Source of the DNA: Chrysopilus asiliformis
Lineage: Eukaryota; Arthropoda; Insecta; Diptera; Rhagionidae
Direction: 5' to 3'
Length of the DNA: 64,000 nucleotides
NCBI GenBank assembly: GCA_964034945.1
Contig: OZ035962.1
Span: 83,473,942-83,537,941, forward strand
Shown here: positions 1 to 10,910 of the stretch, piece after piece
Layout: each line of letters starts with the position of its first letter
How positions within the stretch are numbered: the first letter of the stretch is position 1
The notes under the pieces: generated by a model
Told to the model about the DNA's origin: nothing
Database searches by the model: none
Seen by the model: the letters and a program-made list of their open reading frames with translations, nothing else
Made by a program: the position numbers and the translations under genes

Positions 1-162
1 ACTTTTGCCAAAATCTTTAACGCGTCCATAACTGATATGCAAGCTAGTCATATTATATAATTTTTAAGTATTGCTTCAATTTTTTTTCCAATCAAATCTA
101 ATAATAGAATTTTTGGTATGGATTTTCCATTGTAATTATTTTGATTATTTCTTCCATTTCAG

Positions 163-2256
163 ATTAATAAAGAACGATACTGGTCGCGCGATACTTCGCG
201 TGATATCTGGACCTCGCGCTTTTAAGGTAGTTCTATTCACTCGATTGACACCGATACCATTTGGCGTACAGAATACAATATTCGGAGTAAGTAACAATGA
301 CGCTGGTGAGACTATTTTTAGCAAATAAGAAGCATATTATGATAGAAAGGCCAATTTTAAAGTAACAAAAGATGATAAAATAGTTCTCTGAGTAATACAG
401 AAACTCAATTTATTTACACACCCGGCCATGGCATGACTTATGATTTTAGATAAGAATCGTTTCGTGATAAATTCCCATTAAAGTAATATTGTTGAGAGTT
501 TTCAATTTTATTCGTGTAAAGTTGAAATTGAAAAAACCATTAAAATAAAATTACTTAACACTTGTAATCATAAAGAATGAAAGTGCACTAAAGAATTTAT
601 TTTAAAATCTATGAAAATTTAATTTATTGAAATTCCTTAAATCAGAAAAACAATTCCGGGGCCCCAAATTTGAAGTTAAAAAGACCTAAAAGAAAGTAAA
701 TAATTATCCCATAAGTGGTTCGAAAATGCAAGTTTTTGGCTCGAAATGCAAATTTTGGCGCATTGGGGCGGGCAATAAAATAATGATTTATTTCAATGGG
801 CCTAAGCGCAATAAATCATGGGTGGACCCGACTAAATTACTAAAATCGACCACAGAGCAAAATTTTTGCGTGCATATGACGCTGCTTTGTATTTGGTAGA
901 AGTTTGAAGCTATTTTTAATGGGATATAGAAACTCAATGAAACTGACCACTACCTGCTGTTAACAAGCATAAGTTATTAAAACAAATCGTGAGAGAACCA
1001 CTATTAGATCTAAACTAGAACGAAGAGTTCTCCGGTGCCGCGCCTATTCGCCAGACTTGGCGCCATGCCGTTACCAACCTAATAAAACTTCTCCAAATAC
1101 GAATAAATCTAACAATTTTCCACACAATGAGTTGCTTCAAAAAAAAACTATTATCACGGAATTCAAATTTTGCAAAAGAAAAATGGGGAAAAATCACAGA
1201 AATCAATGATTTTTTTCAATTCATTCTCGTAAAATCCATATCACACCTAAGGTGATTTGGCCTCCATATTGTATAAATGTGAGGCATAGACTCTTCTGGA
1301 AAATTGCGCAAATATTGGCCATACTTAAATTAATATCCACTAGGTTGATCTTTTGCTAAATGCAGTTTTTTTTTTCAATTTTTGAAAATAAAATCGTTCT
1401 TTTTTTGTTATTTGAGTCCAAAGGAATCCGCCCTGTGAGATTAAAAAATGTTACCTATAGGCAGGAGGTTAAAGTAAAAATTTAAAAATTTAAGTCTGAC
1501 TAAAAAATTAAAATTTAACTGGGATTTAATGACGTGCGTTTGCGTTACGTTCCCACATTGTGCGATTTCTTCAACCGCTTTTAATCTACTATCTGCAACC
1601 AAATAAATTTAAACGTTTTTTATTCTACAAATAGTTCTTATTTGCACAACCAAACAAAAAAGGAGTTAATGCAGTTTATTACCATTTATAGAGGGAAAAT
1701 GCCTAACTTTGTTTGGGTGTCTTTAAAAATCCCGCAAAGCAGCGACGAAACGCGTCTGGCATGTCATAACTTTAAAACCTTGGAGTTTTTTTTCGTGAAT
1801 TTTGTATCAAAAATATAAGAAATAACAGTAAATCGAAATTCCTAGTAATAATTATATTTCCTTTGCAGGTAAGTGCAATTAACCCAAGAAGCTATCATTC
1901 GGCAACGTTTTTAGGTCTGCTTCCAGCACAGGCAATCAACGTGTACTTAGGTTCAACATTACGATCAATGCACGATGTCTTAAACGATCATAAAACCGCA
2001 TTTACAGGCTACATTGTATTTTCAATACAGGTAAATATCTGCATTTAATAAATGAAAATTTTATCGTTGCTACCATAAATTACATAACAATTTTAATTTG
2101 TACTAATACAAAAATATTTAATAATGAAAATTCCAGGTCCTTATAAGTATTGGCCTAATGGCATGGGTTGTGCAGAAAGCAAGAAAAGAACTGTCTGAAG
2201 CCCTTCTGTCTGACATTGGGATTGAACACAAATTAACAATTGACATTGAAACGTAG
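163..2256 (+). CDS. TMEM64: TMEM64-like membrane protein, 3' part (three last exons)
   Basis: The last three coding exons of a gene that begins left of the window: 163-286, 1869-2030 and 2137-2256 (stop TAG 2254-2256). All three have AG/GT borders and join in phase 0. The first exon encodes 'VLFTRLTPIPFGVQN', typical of the SNARE-associated/VTT family to which TMEM64 belongs. The second contains 'GLLPAQAINVYLGSTLRSM', matching the TMEM64-type segment after the VTT core. The last is a hydrophobic stretch followed by a charged tail ending 'IDIET'. Such proteins are multi-pass membrane proteins of the ER/Golgi system; in mammals TMEM64 affects calcium handling and Wnt signalling, and that role is not shown here. 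The N-terminal half and promoter are outside. The 1.58-kb intron between the first two exons is AT-rich with no recognisable gene. Confidence 0.85.
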
Positions 2257-3359
2257 CATTTTACAAAAAAATCAATAACTGATGTGCATTTTACTTACTT
2301 AGGAGTAAATATCAAGTTTTTAATGACGGGTAATCGGATACGCAAATGTCAGCCACTACCTGAACAACAAATTATTTATCGAACTCTGTTTTAAAGAGAT
2401 TAATTGATTAATCAAGGTGTGCATTTGTATACATAGATATCTAAATATCAACATCTTAATGTTACGTACTGTAAAAATAATTAAATTATATGTTATTGTT
2501 ATTCAGTTTTTAAAGAATTTACGTATAGAAAGTAAAATATTTAGAAAATAAGTTCAATAAGTTTAGGTTGCAAATTTTTGTTGGAAGGTTTTTTTTAAGT
2601 TCATTAATGAAATTCGTTTTCAATAACCAATTAACTCGTGAAATTATATTTTAATTAATAAAAGTCAGGGGGTGTCCATAAAATATGTCCATTATGAACA
2701 GGGAATCCGCGGTAATATTGATTTCTATACAAAAAAATGCGAAAAAGTATAACCGAGTGGGGAGAGAGCCGAAATTTAGCGTGACGTATATTATGGACAA
2801 CTATTTTTGATAAAATCTTTTCAATTCGACAACCAAAGAGTTTTTTTTAGTATATTTTATATTATGACGCATTTTTTATGCAGCTATGTTTTTATACAAT
2901 TTGTCTCTCTATGTCTTCCAAATATAATTTGTTTGGTTTATATAAGTTACAAAATCGAATATTTAAACGATGTAATTTCTTAATTTCTCTTATGCATTTT
3001 TTATGTACCTATTTCTGTTTGATAACTTGTACTAACATTCTTTAGAAATAGCATAAAATAAAATAGATTATTTATCAGAAAATACAATTGAGTTAGATGA
3101 TACACTCATGTACTTGTATATAATTATTTATTTTTTTGTTGCTGACAAATTTGGGTTTTTACATATTTTTTTGTGTAAGAAAAAAAAATTCAAGTCAAGA
3201 ATCCGTGAAAAAGTGTAAATTATATGTAATTTGTATATAAGTCATAAATCAGTGTTAACAAAGTAAAAAAAATAAGTCTTTTTTGAAAGAGAAGTGTATT
3301 TTTATAAACTGTATAATACCAAAATCAAATAAAACTAATAAAGAAATATATATATATTG
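2257..3359 (+). other. 3' UTR and AT-rich flank of the TMEM64-like gene, with a small inverted repeat
   Basis: No coding signal. Several AATAAA-like hexamers occur, the last cluster near 3325-3345, so the transcript could end around 3350; the true site is unknown. Positions 2673-2799 are bounded by inverted ends (TGTCCATAAAATATGTCC on the left, complementary to GTGACGTATATTATGGACA on the right with a few mismatches), which suggests a ~127-bp MITE-like insertion. Confidence 0.4.
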
Positions 3360-4524
3360 AAACTCATTTTTTATGTTCAACTAATAGCTTTACTACCCGA
3401 TATTCAAATAGGAATTCATTGTTATATTTTTACAAAAAAGACCATGAAATGTAGCTCAGTTTTCTGAAACACGATATTTTTTTTTAAATATTTACACAAA
3501 TTGGACACTCATATCAGTCATTGGATATCAGTTGGGGTCAACACAAAACTTTCTTCTACAAAATCTACGACCCTGTGCAATTTACGTTATAGCCCTGTCG
3601 TATTGTCAACCCAATACAACCTCCCAATAAATTGTTGGTTCATCCAAAAATATCAGTATACAAAAATATCAATGTTAACATCTTTAATTATTCTTTTAAC
3701 TGATTTGTCGAAAAACCGTTAGTTTGCAAATTATTCGCAAAAATTTGATTTTTTACATATTAATGAAAATATCTCAATAACGGTAAAAGATAACGGATAA
3801 CGGTAAGAAACAAAATTATGCAGAATGCCATTCTCATTAATTCACTTTATACATTCAGTCAGCAAAAACCCGTTAGTTTTCAAGATAATCGCAAAAAACT
3901 GTTTTTTTGGAAATAACGGTTTATCTGGATAACAGGTGGAGATATCGAGTTATAGCTAAAGACAAAAGTGTGGGAAATTTTATTTTCTCCAAGTTTTGTC
4001 ATACTTAAGGCCACTAAAAAACGCGTATTTTGGGAGTAAATCGAGAAAAACGAAATTGCGATTTTTGAAAAACCGCCATTTTGGATACTTCCGGTTAACG
4101 GATTTCCACCAAAAGGTGATAGGATCGTCCCATTTCAGGACCCAACATGCCTATAAAATTTCATGGCGCTAGCTCTATTAGTTTTTGAGAAATCTTGTAC
4201 ACAGACAGAAAGACATTTTTTTAATATGACTCCAATCGACTCAGGAGTGATCGGGAAATGTTTTTTAGGCAAAATTAAGAGGTCGAAATTTTTCATGAAT
4301 ACAATACTTTATTATACTCCGTAGAAGAAAGTAAAAAGTACCTTTTAACACGTTTGAACAAACAAACAGACACACATAGGAAGATTAGCTTAGCCACCAA
4401 ATCGTCCATCCCTCATCAACCTTCCGCTAAATTTTCAAATTAAAACACGTAGTTTAATTTAGGTAAATGCATTTTAATTTGTATATTTTTTCATCTATAA
4501 AAATATTTTTCGATAATACTTAAC
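3360..4524. repeat. Non-coding stretch with diverged interspersed repeat
   Basis: No gene. It holds short reiterated phrases such as 'ATAACGGTAAAAGATA' (about 3777-3800), and a later part (about 4080-4230) built like the interspersed repeat at 52 kb: a phrase resembling 'AAAATTTCATGGCGCTAGCTC' in rhythm, then an 'ACAGACAGAAAGAC' run. The start of the stretch also resembles 63530-63680. Boundaries cannot be set by eye. Confidence 0.35.
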
Positions 4525-4526
4525 TA

Positions 4527-5431
4527 ACACATGGATCAATAAGTCCCGAGACTAACAATGAAAACAACATTTTTTTTGCAAAATTTTTTTTTATTCATCA
4601 ATATAATCACCTTTTAGGGTGATACAATCGTCACGCCATGCGTATCCCAAAAAACTGACGCCATGACTTTGCCAGCTGACTGCTGCGTTTTCGGACGCTT
4701 CGGACGGCTTTCGCCAGCTGTGCGCCACTCAGATGACTGCCGCTTCGACTCTGGAGTGTAGTGATGTATTCATGTTTCGTCCATGGTCACGTAACGACGC
4801 AAGAAATCTTTTTTATTGCGAGTAAATAGCGATAAACAGCTTTCTGAATCATCGACTCGTTGCTGTTTTTGTTTCATCGAAAGCAATCGCGGCACCCACT
4901 TGGAAAAAACCTTTTTCATGCTCAATTTTTCATGAAGGATAGTAAATGCACTTCCATATGATATCTGTGTTATCTCAGCAATCTCACGGAGCTTCACTTT
5001 ACGATCTTTCATTATAATTTTTGTCACTTCACTCACATTTTCCGGTGTAACGGCTTCCACAGGTCTACCCGAGCGTTCCGCGTCATTTGTGTCGGTACGA
5101 CCACGTTTAAACTCGGCAAACCACCGACAAATCGTTGCTTTTGATGGACAAGAGTCCGGGTAACATTTTTCAATCCATTGTTTCGCTTGCACGGTGTTTT
5201 TACCCATTAAAAAACAATGTTTTATCAGAACACGAAACTCGGTTTTTTCCATTTTTTAAACAAACTACAAAACGACTTTACTCCAACCTCGATAACTCAG
5301 CTGTTTCTGGTCCGATCGACTTAAAATTTTGACACGTTTCAAGCAAAGGTTAGTACTCTAGAAAGACGTGGTTACTGGTTTACTACGAGCGTCATCTCTG
5401 GGTTAGTCTCGGGACTTATTGATCCATGTGT
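4527..5431 (-). mobile_element. Mariner-family transposon, internally deleted (905 bp)
   Basis: Bounded by perfect terminal inverted repeats of about 30 bp: ACACATGGATCAATAAGTCC at the left end, its exact complement ending at 5431. Both ends are followed by TA (4525-4526 and 5432-5433), the dinucleotide duplicated by Tc1/mariner elements. Full-length mariners are near 1.3 kb, so about 0.4 kb of transposase has been lost. The perfect terminal repeats suggest a relatively young insertion, or mobilisation in trans as a non-autonomous copy. Confidence 0.93.
4591..5252 (-). pseudogene. Mariner transposase, broken by a stop and a central deletion
   Basis: An uninterrupted reading frame from the ATG at 5252 to a TGA at 4770-4772 covers the N-terminal helix-turn-helix region: 'KTEFRVLIKHCFLMGK' near residue 4, 'ATICRWFAEFKRGRTDT' near 39, and 'GRP' after it. 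It ends in the catalytic block with the first DD34D aspartate ('VTMDET'). The TGA sits where mariners have Trp. Frame-matched sequence continues to 'VFWDTHG'. Then a deletion has removed the second and third catalytic aspartates and joined, in another frame, to the family's C-terminal end 'LKGDYIDE' (stop TAA 4591-4593). It cannot encode an active enzyme. Confidence 0.9.
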
Positions 5432-5433
5432 TA

Positions 5434-5947
5434 CAACAATTTTGTACTTTTTACTATAATTCGATTAGAATGCGTATGAATATTCGAGTGTTAGTTTTTG
5501 GCACTGAGCTACAAATAGAATAGTTAAATGGAATGGTCAAATAATTTGGATGGAAATTTTAGAAAATTAAACTATTTAAGTATATGAGATTAAAAAATTA
5601 GGTATAAACAGTATTTTTGATTTCTTATTAAAAAAAAAGTTTGAAAATATCTTTTCATGTATTTTCACACCCAGATTCTGATAGACTTGTCACTTATATG
5701 CGTATTCTGCCAATATGGGTATAAACTTTTTTAATACGAAGGTTGTTTATCAATCAGTTGTGTATCTTTAATTTTGTTGTCCAAATATTGATAAATGCAA
5801 TGAAAAAATCAAACATAATTTCAGTCTATCAAAATATGGACCTAAGTATAAAATTTTTGGTCTAAATATTCGATAAGGTTGAAGTTAGACGGAGTGTGTT
5901 TTGGAAATTAAACACCATTCCCAATTAATTCAATTAATCAAAGTTGA
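5434..5947. other. Intergenic, nothing recognised
   Basis: AT-rich sequence between the mariner element and the distal last exon of the aminotransferase gene. No open frame, repeat or RNA gene could be supported. Confidence 0.5.
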
Positions 5948-6085
5948 TTATTTTCCCTTGTGTATATTTCGATTGAAGCTGCGTTCCTTTTTGTTGTGAA
6001 AGTGATATAAAGCTGCCTCTAGAACCCCTAATCCAATATCGACATTTTCTTTGGTGATGCACATCGGTGGCTTCATTCTTATAAC
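5948..6085 (-). CDS. AGXT2: Second (distal) terminal exon of the AGXT2-like gene
   Basis: Reading the minus strand, an acceptor (AG at 6087-6086) opens a phase-0 exon 'VIRMKPPMCITKENVDIG' running to a TAA at 5950-5948: 45 codons plus stop. It is clearly homologous to the proximal last exon at 6961-7059 ('[16 protein letters not shown]') but has a longer, basic tail (about NKKERSFNRNIHKGK). Both exons begin in the phase left by the preceding exon, so either could be spliced on. It is 875 bp downstream of the proximal exon and may be used as an alternative terminal exon or be a leftover duplicate. No frameshift or stop breaks it. Confidence 0.75.
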   Translation of the reverse strand, partial: VIRMKPPMCITKENVDIGLGVLEAALYHFHNKKERSFNRNIHKGK

Positions 6086-6960
6086 CTAAATAGAGTAACA
6101 TAATTTTTTTACAATACTTATCCTTATTAGACCTATTTTTGTATAGCTTAAAAATTAATTTGAAATATTGAGGTTAGCCCATTTCGCAGTCTCGACCGTG
6201 TTATGTTGAATTTCAATTAAATTTCTCTAATTTTGAATAAACCAAAATTATTTCTTGAACATTATTTAAACATCTTTTTAAAAAAATAAATAAATAAAAA
6301 ATTGTATGGACAGTCCCTTACAAGTTTTAAACATTTTTATCCAGGCTTTACAATTTACGAGGGCAGACGAATAAAAATCACGGTTCCGGTTTACGATGTT
6401 ATACGTCGACTCCTCCGTGCAAGACTATCGTAACTTCAAAAACCGCCATTTTGTAAAAAATCGATTTTAGTTATTTTTCCACATTATTAAAAATACTCGA
6501 AAAAATATTAGATTTAAAGGTTTTTTTCTTTAGAGTGAAAAAAATTAAAGCTCCACAAAAAATTTGGAGGAAATATACCAAGTAGATATTATTAAATTTA
6601 TAAAACAATGTTTCTAATTTCATGGCAATTTTCAAAAAACATTTTTATGTATTTTTTTAAAACTTTTCGAAACAAATTTTTTAAAAATATATTTTTTATA
6701 TACTCGTACAGAAAATTATATGATATTTTCAATTACATGCATTCAAATTAATATAAAATCGTTAGTAGGATGTACTGGATTGAATAAATAAAAAGCACTC
6801 CGAATTAACAAAACAAAAATCTTTATTGCAGTAACAAAAAAAATCACCAGAAACCCGTAATAGTCATCTTAGGAACGTTATGAATAAATTTGTATTAAAA
6901 CTATAAATGCGTTTTTTACCCTGCACACGTTATTAAATTTGTACTGATTAATTTTATTTT

Positions 6961-9486
6961 TTAATTTGTTTCAACTGTGGCCAATGCTTTGTCTAGAACG
7001 TCCACCGCGAAACTAATATCAGACTTTGTAACACACATTGGAGGCTTAATTCGGAGTACCTGAACGAAATAATTTTTTACAAAGTGTTAAGAAAAATAAA
7101 AAGATTGTTTGGATACTCACATTTCCATTGATTCCACCGCGCCCGTAAAGGACACCCATATCCTTGCACTTCTCCCAGATTTCAATCACATGTGGAGCAC
7201 TGAGCGGTGTCTTTAAATCACGATCGGCTACCAGTTCCACCCCAATCATTAATCCTTGTCCGCGAACGTCACCAACAACCGGGTATTTATCACGGAGTTC
7301 TGCTAATCCCTTCAGGAAATAAGTTCCAACTTCCGAACAATTTCGTTGTAGCTGTTCTTCTTCGATAACATCTAAAACAGAGATTCCGACCGCACTTGCC
7401 AAAGGATTTCCACCGTAGGTATTGAAATGAAGCGCTTGACTTAAACATTCTGCTATTTTAGGGGTGGTTACTACTGCTGCCAAAGGGAAACCATTTCCAA
7501 TGCCTTAAAAAGAAAATTTTTGAATCAGATTCGACAAATTAGAAATTTAGCATTTTTGAACTAAATTTAAAAAAAAACGATTTACACTTAAAACTGAATA
7601 TTAAACTAACCCTTAGCCATAGTAACGATATCCGGAATGATACCATGATCCTCGAAACCCCAAAAATGTTCCCCAGTTCGCCCAAACCCAGATTGAACTT
7701 CGTCAGCTACAAAAAGTCCTCCATTCGCTCGAACCAAATCTGCAGCTTTCTTAATATATCCTTTTGTGAATTGTACAGTTCCTCCTACACCTTGAATGCT
7801 TTCGGCAAACATTGCCGCCACTTTTCCCCTCGGCAATGAAAATTTGAACACTTGTTCCAGCTGCTTGTAGTATTGATCACTAGCCTGACACTCTTTTGCA
7901 CCACAATCACACTTTCTTTCTGTTTGAATTGGCGAATTTCGACAATTGGACCCTCCCCAGATTCCGAGATAAGGATCAGGATTCATAACATGCTGGATCC
8001 CGGAATTGACTCCGGGTAAAGGATAACGCCAGGTCGAGTGGGCAGTTAATCCCATTGTGTATGGACTCATCCCGTGATAGGCGTTGCGTAGTGTGAGGAT
8101 ATCGAAGTTCCCGGTATAAAGACGGGCCATCAACATCGCCAGATCATTGGCTTCGGAGCCAGAGTTCACGAAGTAAACAGTCTAAAAATAAGATTAAATT
8201 TAAAATATTTCTTGTAAAAACCTCAGAAGTAAAAAAATACTTTTTATGCATTTTTTTCAAAATTTGTAATTTAGTTATAGAAACTAAACGGTTTAATACC
8301 TTCAAATCACCTGGAAATTTCGCGGTTAATCGTTCCGCATATTCGTGAATTTTTGGATGCATGTAAATATTTGTTGTGTGCCATAACGTTTTTAGTTGCT
8401 TCTCGAGTGCTTCATTAACCTTTCTAAAGTAATAAAAACACAGATTTAATAGTTTTCAACTCAAAGTATTTATTTAAAAATTAAAGAATTTTGTATACTT
8501 TCTAAAAATTTGTTTAAAGAAGCTTAAAGAATTTTGTATACTTTCTAGAAATACCGAAAAAAATTCAACGGTCCAGGAGATAGCAATAAAGAGGTAGACA
8601 GGTAGAGGAAGATATAGTTTTTTTTTTAAATTACAGATTATCTGATACAGAAAACCGAATTCCAATCAGTCGAACTATTTTAAAGTTATCTCGGAAGGGG
8701 TATCGAAGGAGAGGGGGTGGTCAATATAAAGTATCCTACCCTTTAACTTGCAAGTAACTCTACCGGTGTACAAAATTTCCAAGAAATCGGTTGAATCGAG
8801 CGAATGCACGTGATACCGGAACAAATAGACAGACAAATAGAATAGAGAGGGATAAGTTCGGTGCTAACTTGGCGGTTTTTTTCAATCTAGCACCAGTATA
8901 ATTGCGGTCTACTTCAGAAATGTCTGCCAGCTTACAAGCAGTATTTTGGCACTGGTAACTCTTGGCGCTGCCATATAGTTGCAAAATTAACTTGTTTTTA
9001 AGTTAAATTTTTACTTTAAACTTAGCTTTTAGCTCTGTGGATTTTTTTTTCTGTTTTTTCTAATCCTTTGTCATGCTACAGATTGTAAAAAATACATAAC
9101 TACAAAAGTCGACAGTATATGCTATTACACTTCTAAGTTAGCTTGGTCTAAATGCCACCATATAGTAACACATAAAACAACTTACGGATGGCAATGTCCT
9201 ACGGAAACTGTGACAATTCCTCCAAACATATCGAGGTAGCGTTTTCCGGTGTGATCGAAAAGCCATTGCATACTTCCGCTGTGAATAAGTAGTGGTTTTT
9301 TATAGTAAGAAGTGATGTTAGGCGTGAGGCGCTCCTTTCGAATTTTCACAATTTCTTCGTAACTCGGTCCTTTGTATTCTGGTGGTTGACTTTCGAATTC
9401 GCTCATTTCCGGGTGAACCATAGCTACAGGAGCCGATCGTTCGAGTGTTGAAAATCGGTTGCAACATTGTTTCAAACTCGTGGTAG
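6961..9486 (-). CDS. AGXT2: AGXT2-like alanine-glyoxylate aminotransferase (5' end missing)
   Basis: Exons in transcript order: 9486-9186, 8423-8300, 8181-7611, 7503-7121, 7059-6961 (stop TAA). Phases agree throughout and give 491 residues. A class-III PLP aminotransferase: '[17 protein letters not shown]' is the cofactor-phosphate loop, '[12 protein letters not shown]' holds the Asp that contacts the PLP ring nitrogen, and the Lys of 'IVTMAKG' is the Schiff-base lysine, its Gly codon split by an intron. 'CDCGAKEC' and the length fit AGXT2, the mitochondrial enzyme that converts glyoxylate plus alanine to glycine plus pyruvate and acts on beta-aminoisobutyrate and methylarginines. The 9486 exon opens at an acceptor and needs one upstream base, so a 5' exon encoding the start and transit peptide is missing. 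A weak candidate is ATG 10050 with a donor near 10039. AATAAA (complement at 6822-6827) may end the short transcript. Confidence 0.9.
8480..8550. repeat. Short tandem duplication in an AGXT2 intron
   Basis: The phrase AAAGAATTTTGTATACTTTC occurs twice about 44 bp apart (near 8483 and 8527) with one mismatch just after it, within the intron between the first two visible exons. The same intron carries, at about 8700-8850, a 'AACAAATAGACAGACAAATAG' type run resembling the tail of the interspersed repeat seen at 52 kb. Confidence 0.55.
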
Positions 9487-10653
9487 CTAAAATGACAAAA
9501 CGAAAGAAATTATAAATGAGTTTTTAATTTTATAAATTTAATTTTATATTGAAAAATATTTTTATCTCTATTTTAGGAGGTTTCCAAGTACCCACATAAT
9601 AATACAGTTTTACCTGATCGAATTTCAAAATATTACATCTTAATATAGGTAAACCGTATCGAATTTCAAAATATAACAGGTAAACAAAATCAAATATGTA
9701 ACATAATATTTCCAAAGTCTAGTATAACTTTAATTTTATTATGGCACTTCTATTGTTTTTATAATATAATTATTGAAAACTTATTTATGTATTACTAGAA
9801 TATATTGAATGTGTTTTATCTAAATCAAAACAAAAGTATAAAATGAAAATGGTCTTTTTGTGCCGTCAATATGAAAACAATCACGACCACGTTGTCGATC
9901 AACGTAAATATCAAAGTCTCTTTAACAACAATTTGTGCGACTCAAAATAATAAATTCATTCAAGCACTTTGTTTATCATCAAATCAAAGCACCACATTTT
10001 GTCTTATGAAAAGCTCTACTTATTACAAATATTTTGATGGCCATGACCATTTTAATGTTCACAGCCGTTATCAATTGAAAGAGTTCGCAAAATTTATTTT
10101 TGGATGCTTGAAATTTAGGAGCAGAAGCGGCAGATTTGTGTCATTTTTTTGTTACCATTTGAAAGATTGATAAAGTTTTTCAAATGACGTCGGTAATAAT
10201 TTTTTATATACAGTTTGTGTCAGAAGAAAAATAAACCGCGTTTTTTTGTAAAATAGAAAAGATATTATATATTAAACACCGATTTCAAAAGTCCACGCTC
10301 GTAAATTTTGACAATTTTCTCAGCGTTCAAATTTTCGATAAAGAGCAGCCGAAACCGCGCTCAGAGAAGCATCCTCATACATTCACCTTTACCGGATGTT
10401 TAACAGTACGCTGGATAAAATGTGTAAATGTTTAAATGTGAACTTCTTCGATTTATTAATTGTTTTTGCAGCTGCGGAATAAAACAATTTTGGTTTTTTT
10501 GGAACATAAAAATACTGCTTCGTAACGCTTTGCGTACACCGCGTTCATTTTTGTTAAGTTGCGGTCACTATGAGGTTTCAAGCGACACTAAAATGAATCA
10601 ATGCCTTCGCCGTAGCCCTCTGGTGGCACGATCGTGACCACAAAGCCCCAAGC
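9487..10653. other. Upstream region of the AGXT2-like gene
   Basis: AT-rich, no convincing gene. On the minus strand an ATG at 10050 opens a short hydrophobic peptide (MVMAIKIFVI) followed by a weak GT donor near 10039 that would leave the single base needed by the exon at 9486. This is only a candidate first exon. Several small open frames on both strands show no recognisable similarity. Confidence 0.25.
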
Positions 10654-10656
10654 TAA

Positions 10657-10907
10657 AGCTCGATCCAGACTACACGATGTACGGGGTACGAGATACGAGG
10701 TTTTTGGTTTCCTCGTACATGGAACTCCATCCACACTGCACAGGGTTTTGCTCATTCGTGTACGCGGTTACCACGTACGAGGATAATCAAACAGCTTCTG
10801 ATTTTACTCACTAGGTGAAACCATGTGCAAATTTCCCATCCAAACACTCGATGTTCGGGGTACGTGCCAACCTCGTACCCCGTACATCGTGTAGTCTGGA
10901 TCGAGCT
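10657..10907. mobile_element. PIF/Harbinger-like MITE (251 bp), family H1
   Basis: Terminal inverted repeats of about 36 bp begin AGCTCGATCCAGACTACACG at 10657 and end with the complement at 10907. The element is flanked by TAA at 10654-10656 and 10908-10910, the three-base duplication typical of PIF/Harbinger elements. There is no coding capacity. Its interior ('CACTAGGTGAAACCATGTG') occurs in reverse orientation in the related element at 54123-54608. Confidence 0.88.
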
Positions 10908-10910
10908 TAA

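Noticed and set aside
3501..3722. 73-codon plus-strand frame 3' of the TMEM64-like gene
   Set aside because: Lies in a diverged repeat that recurs near 63.5 kb; no domain, no splice context.
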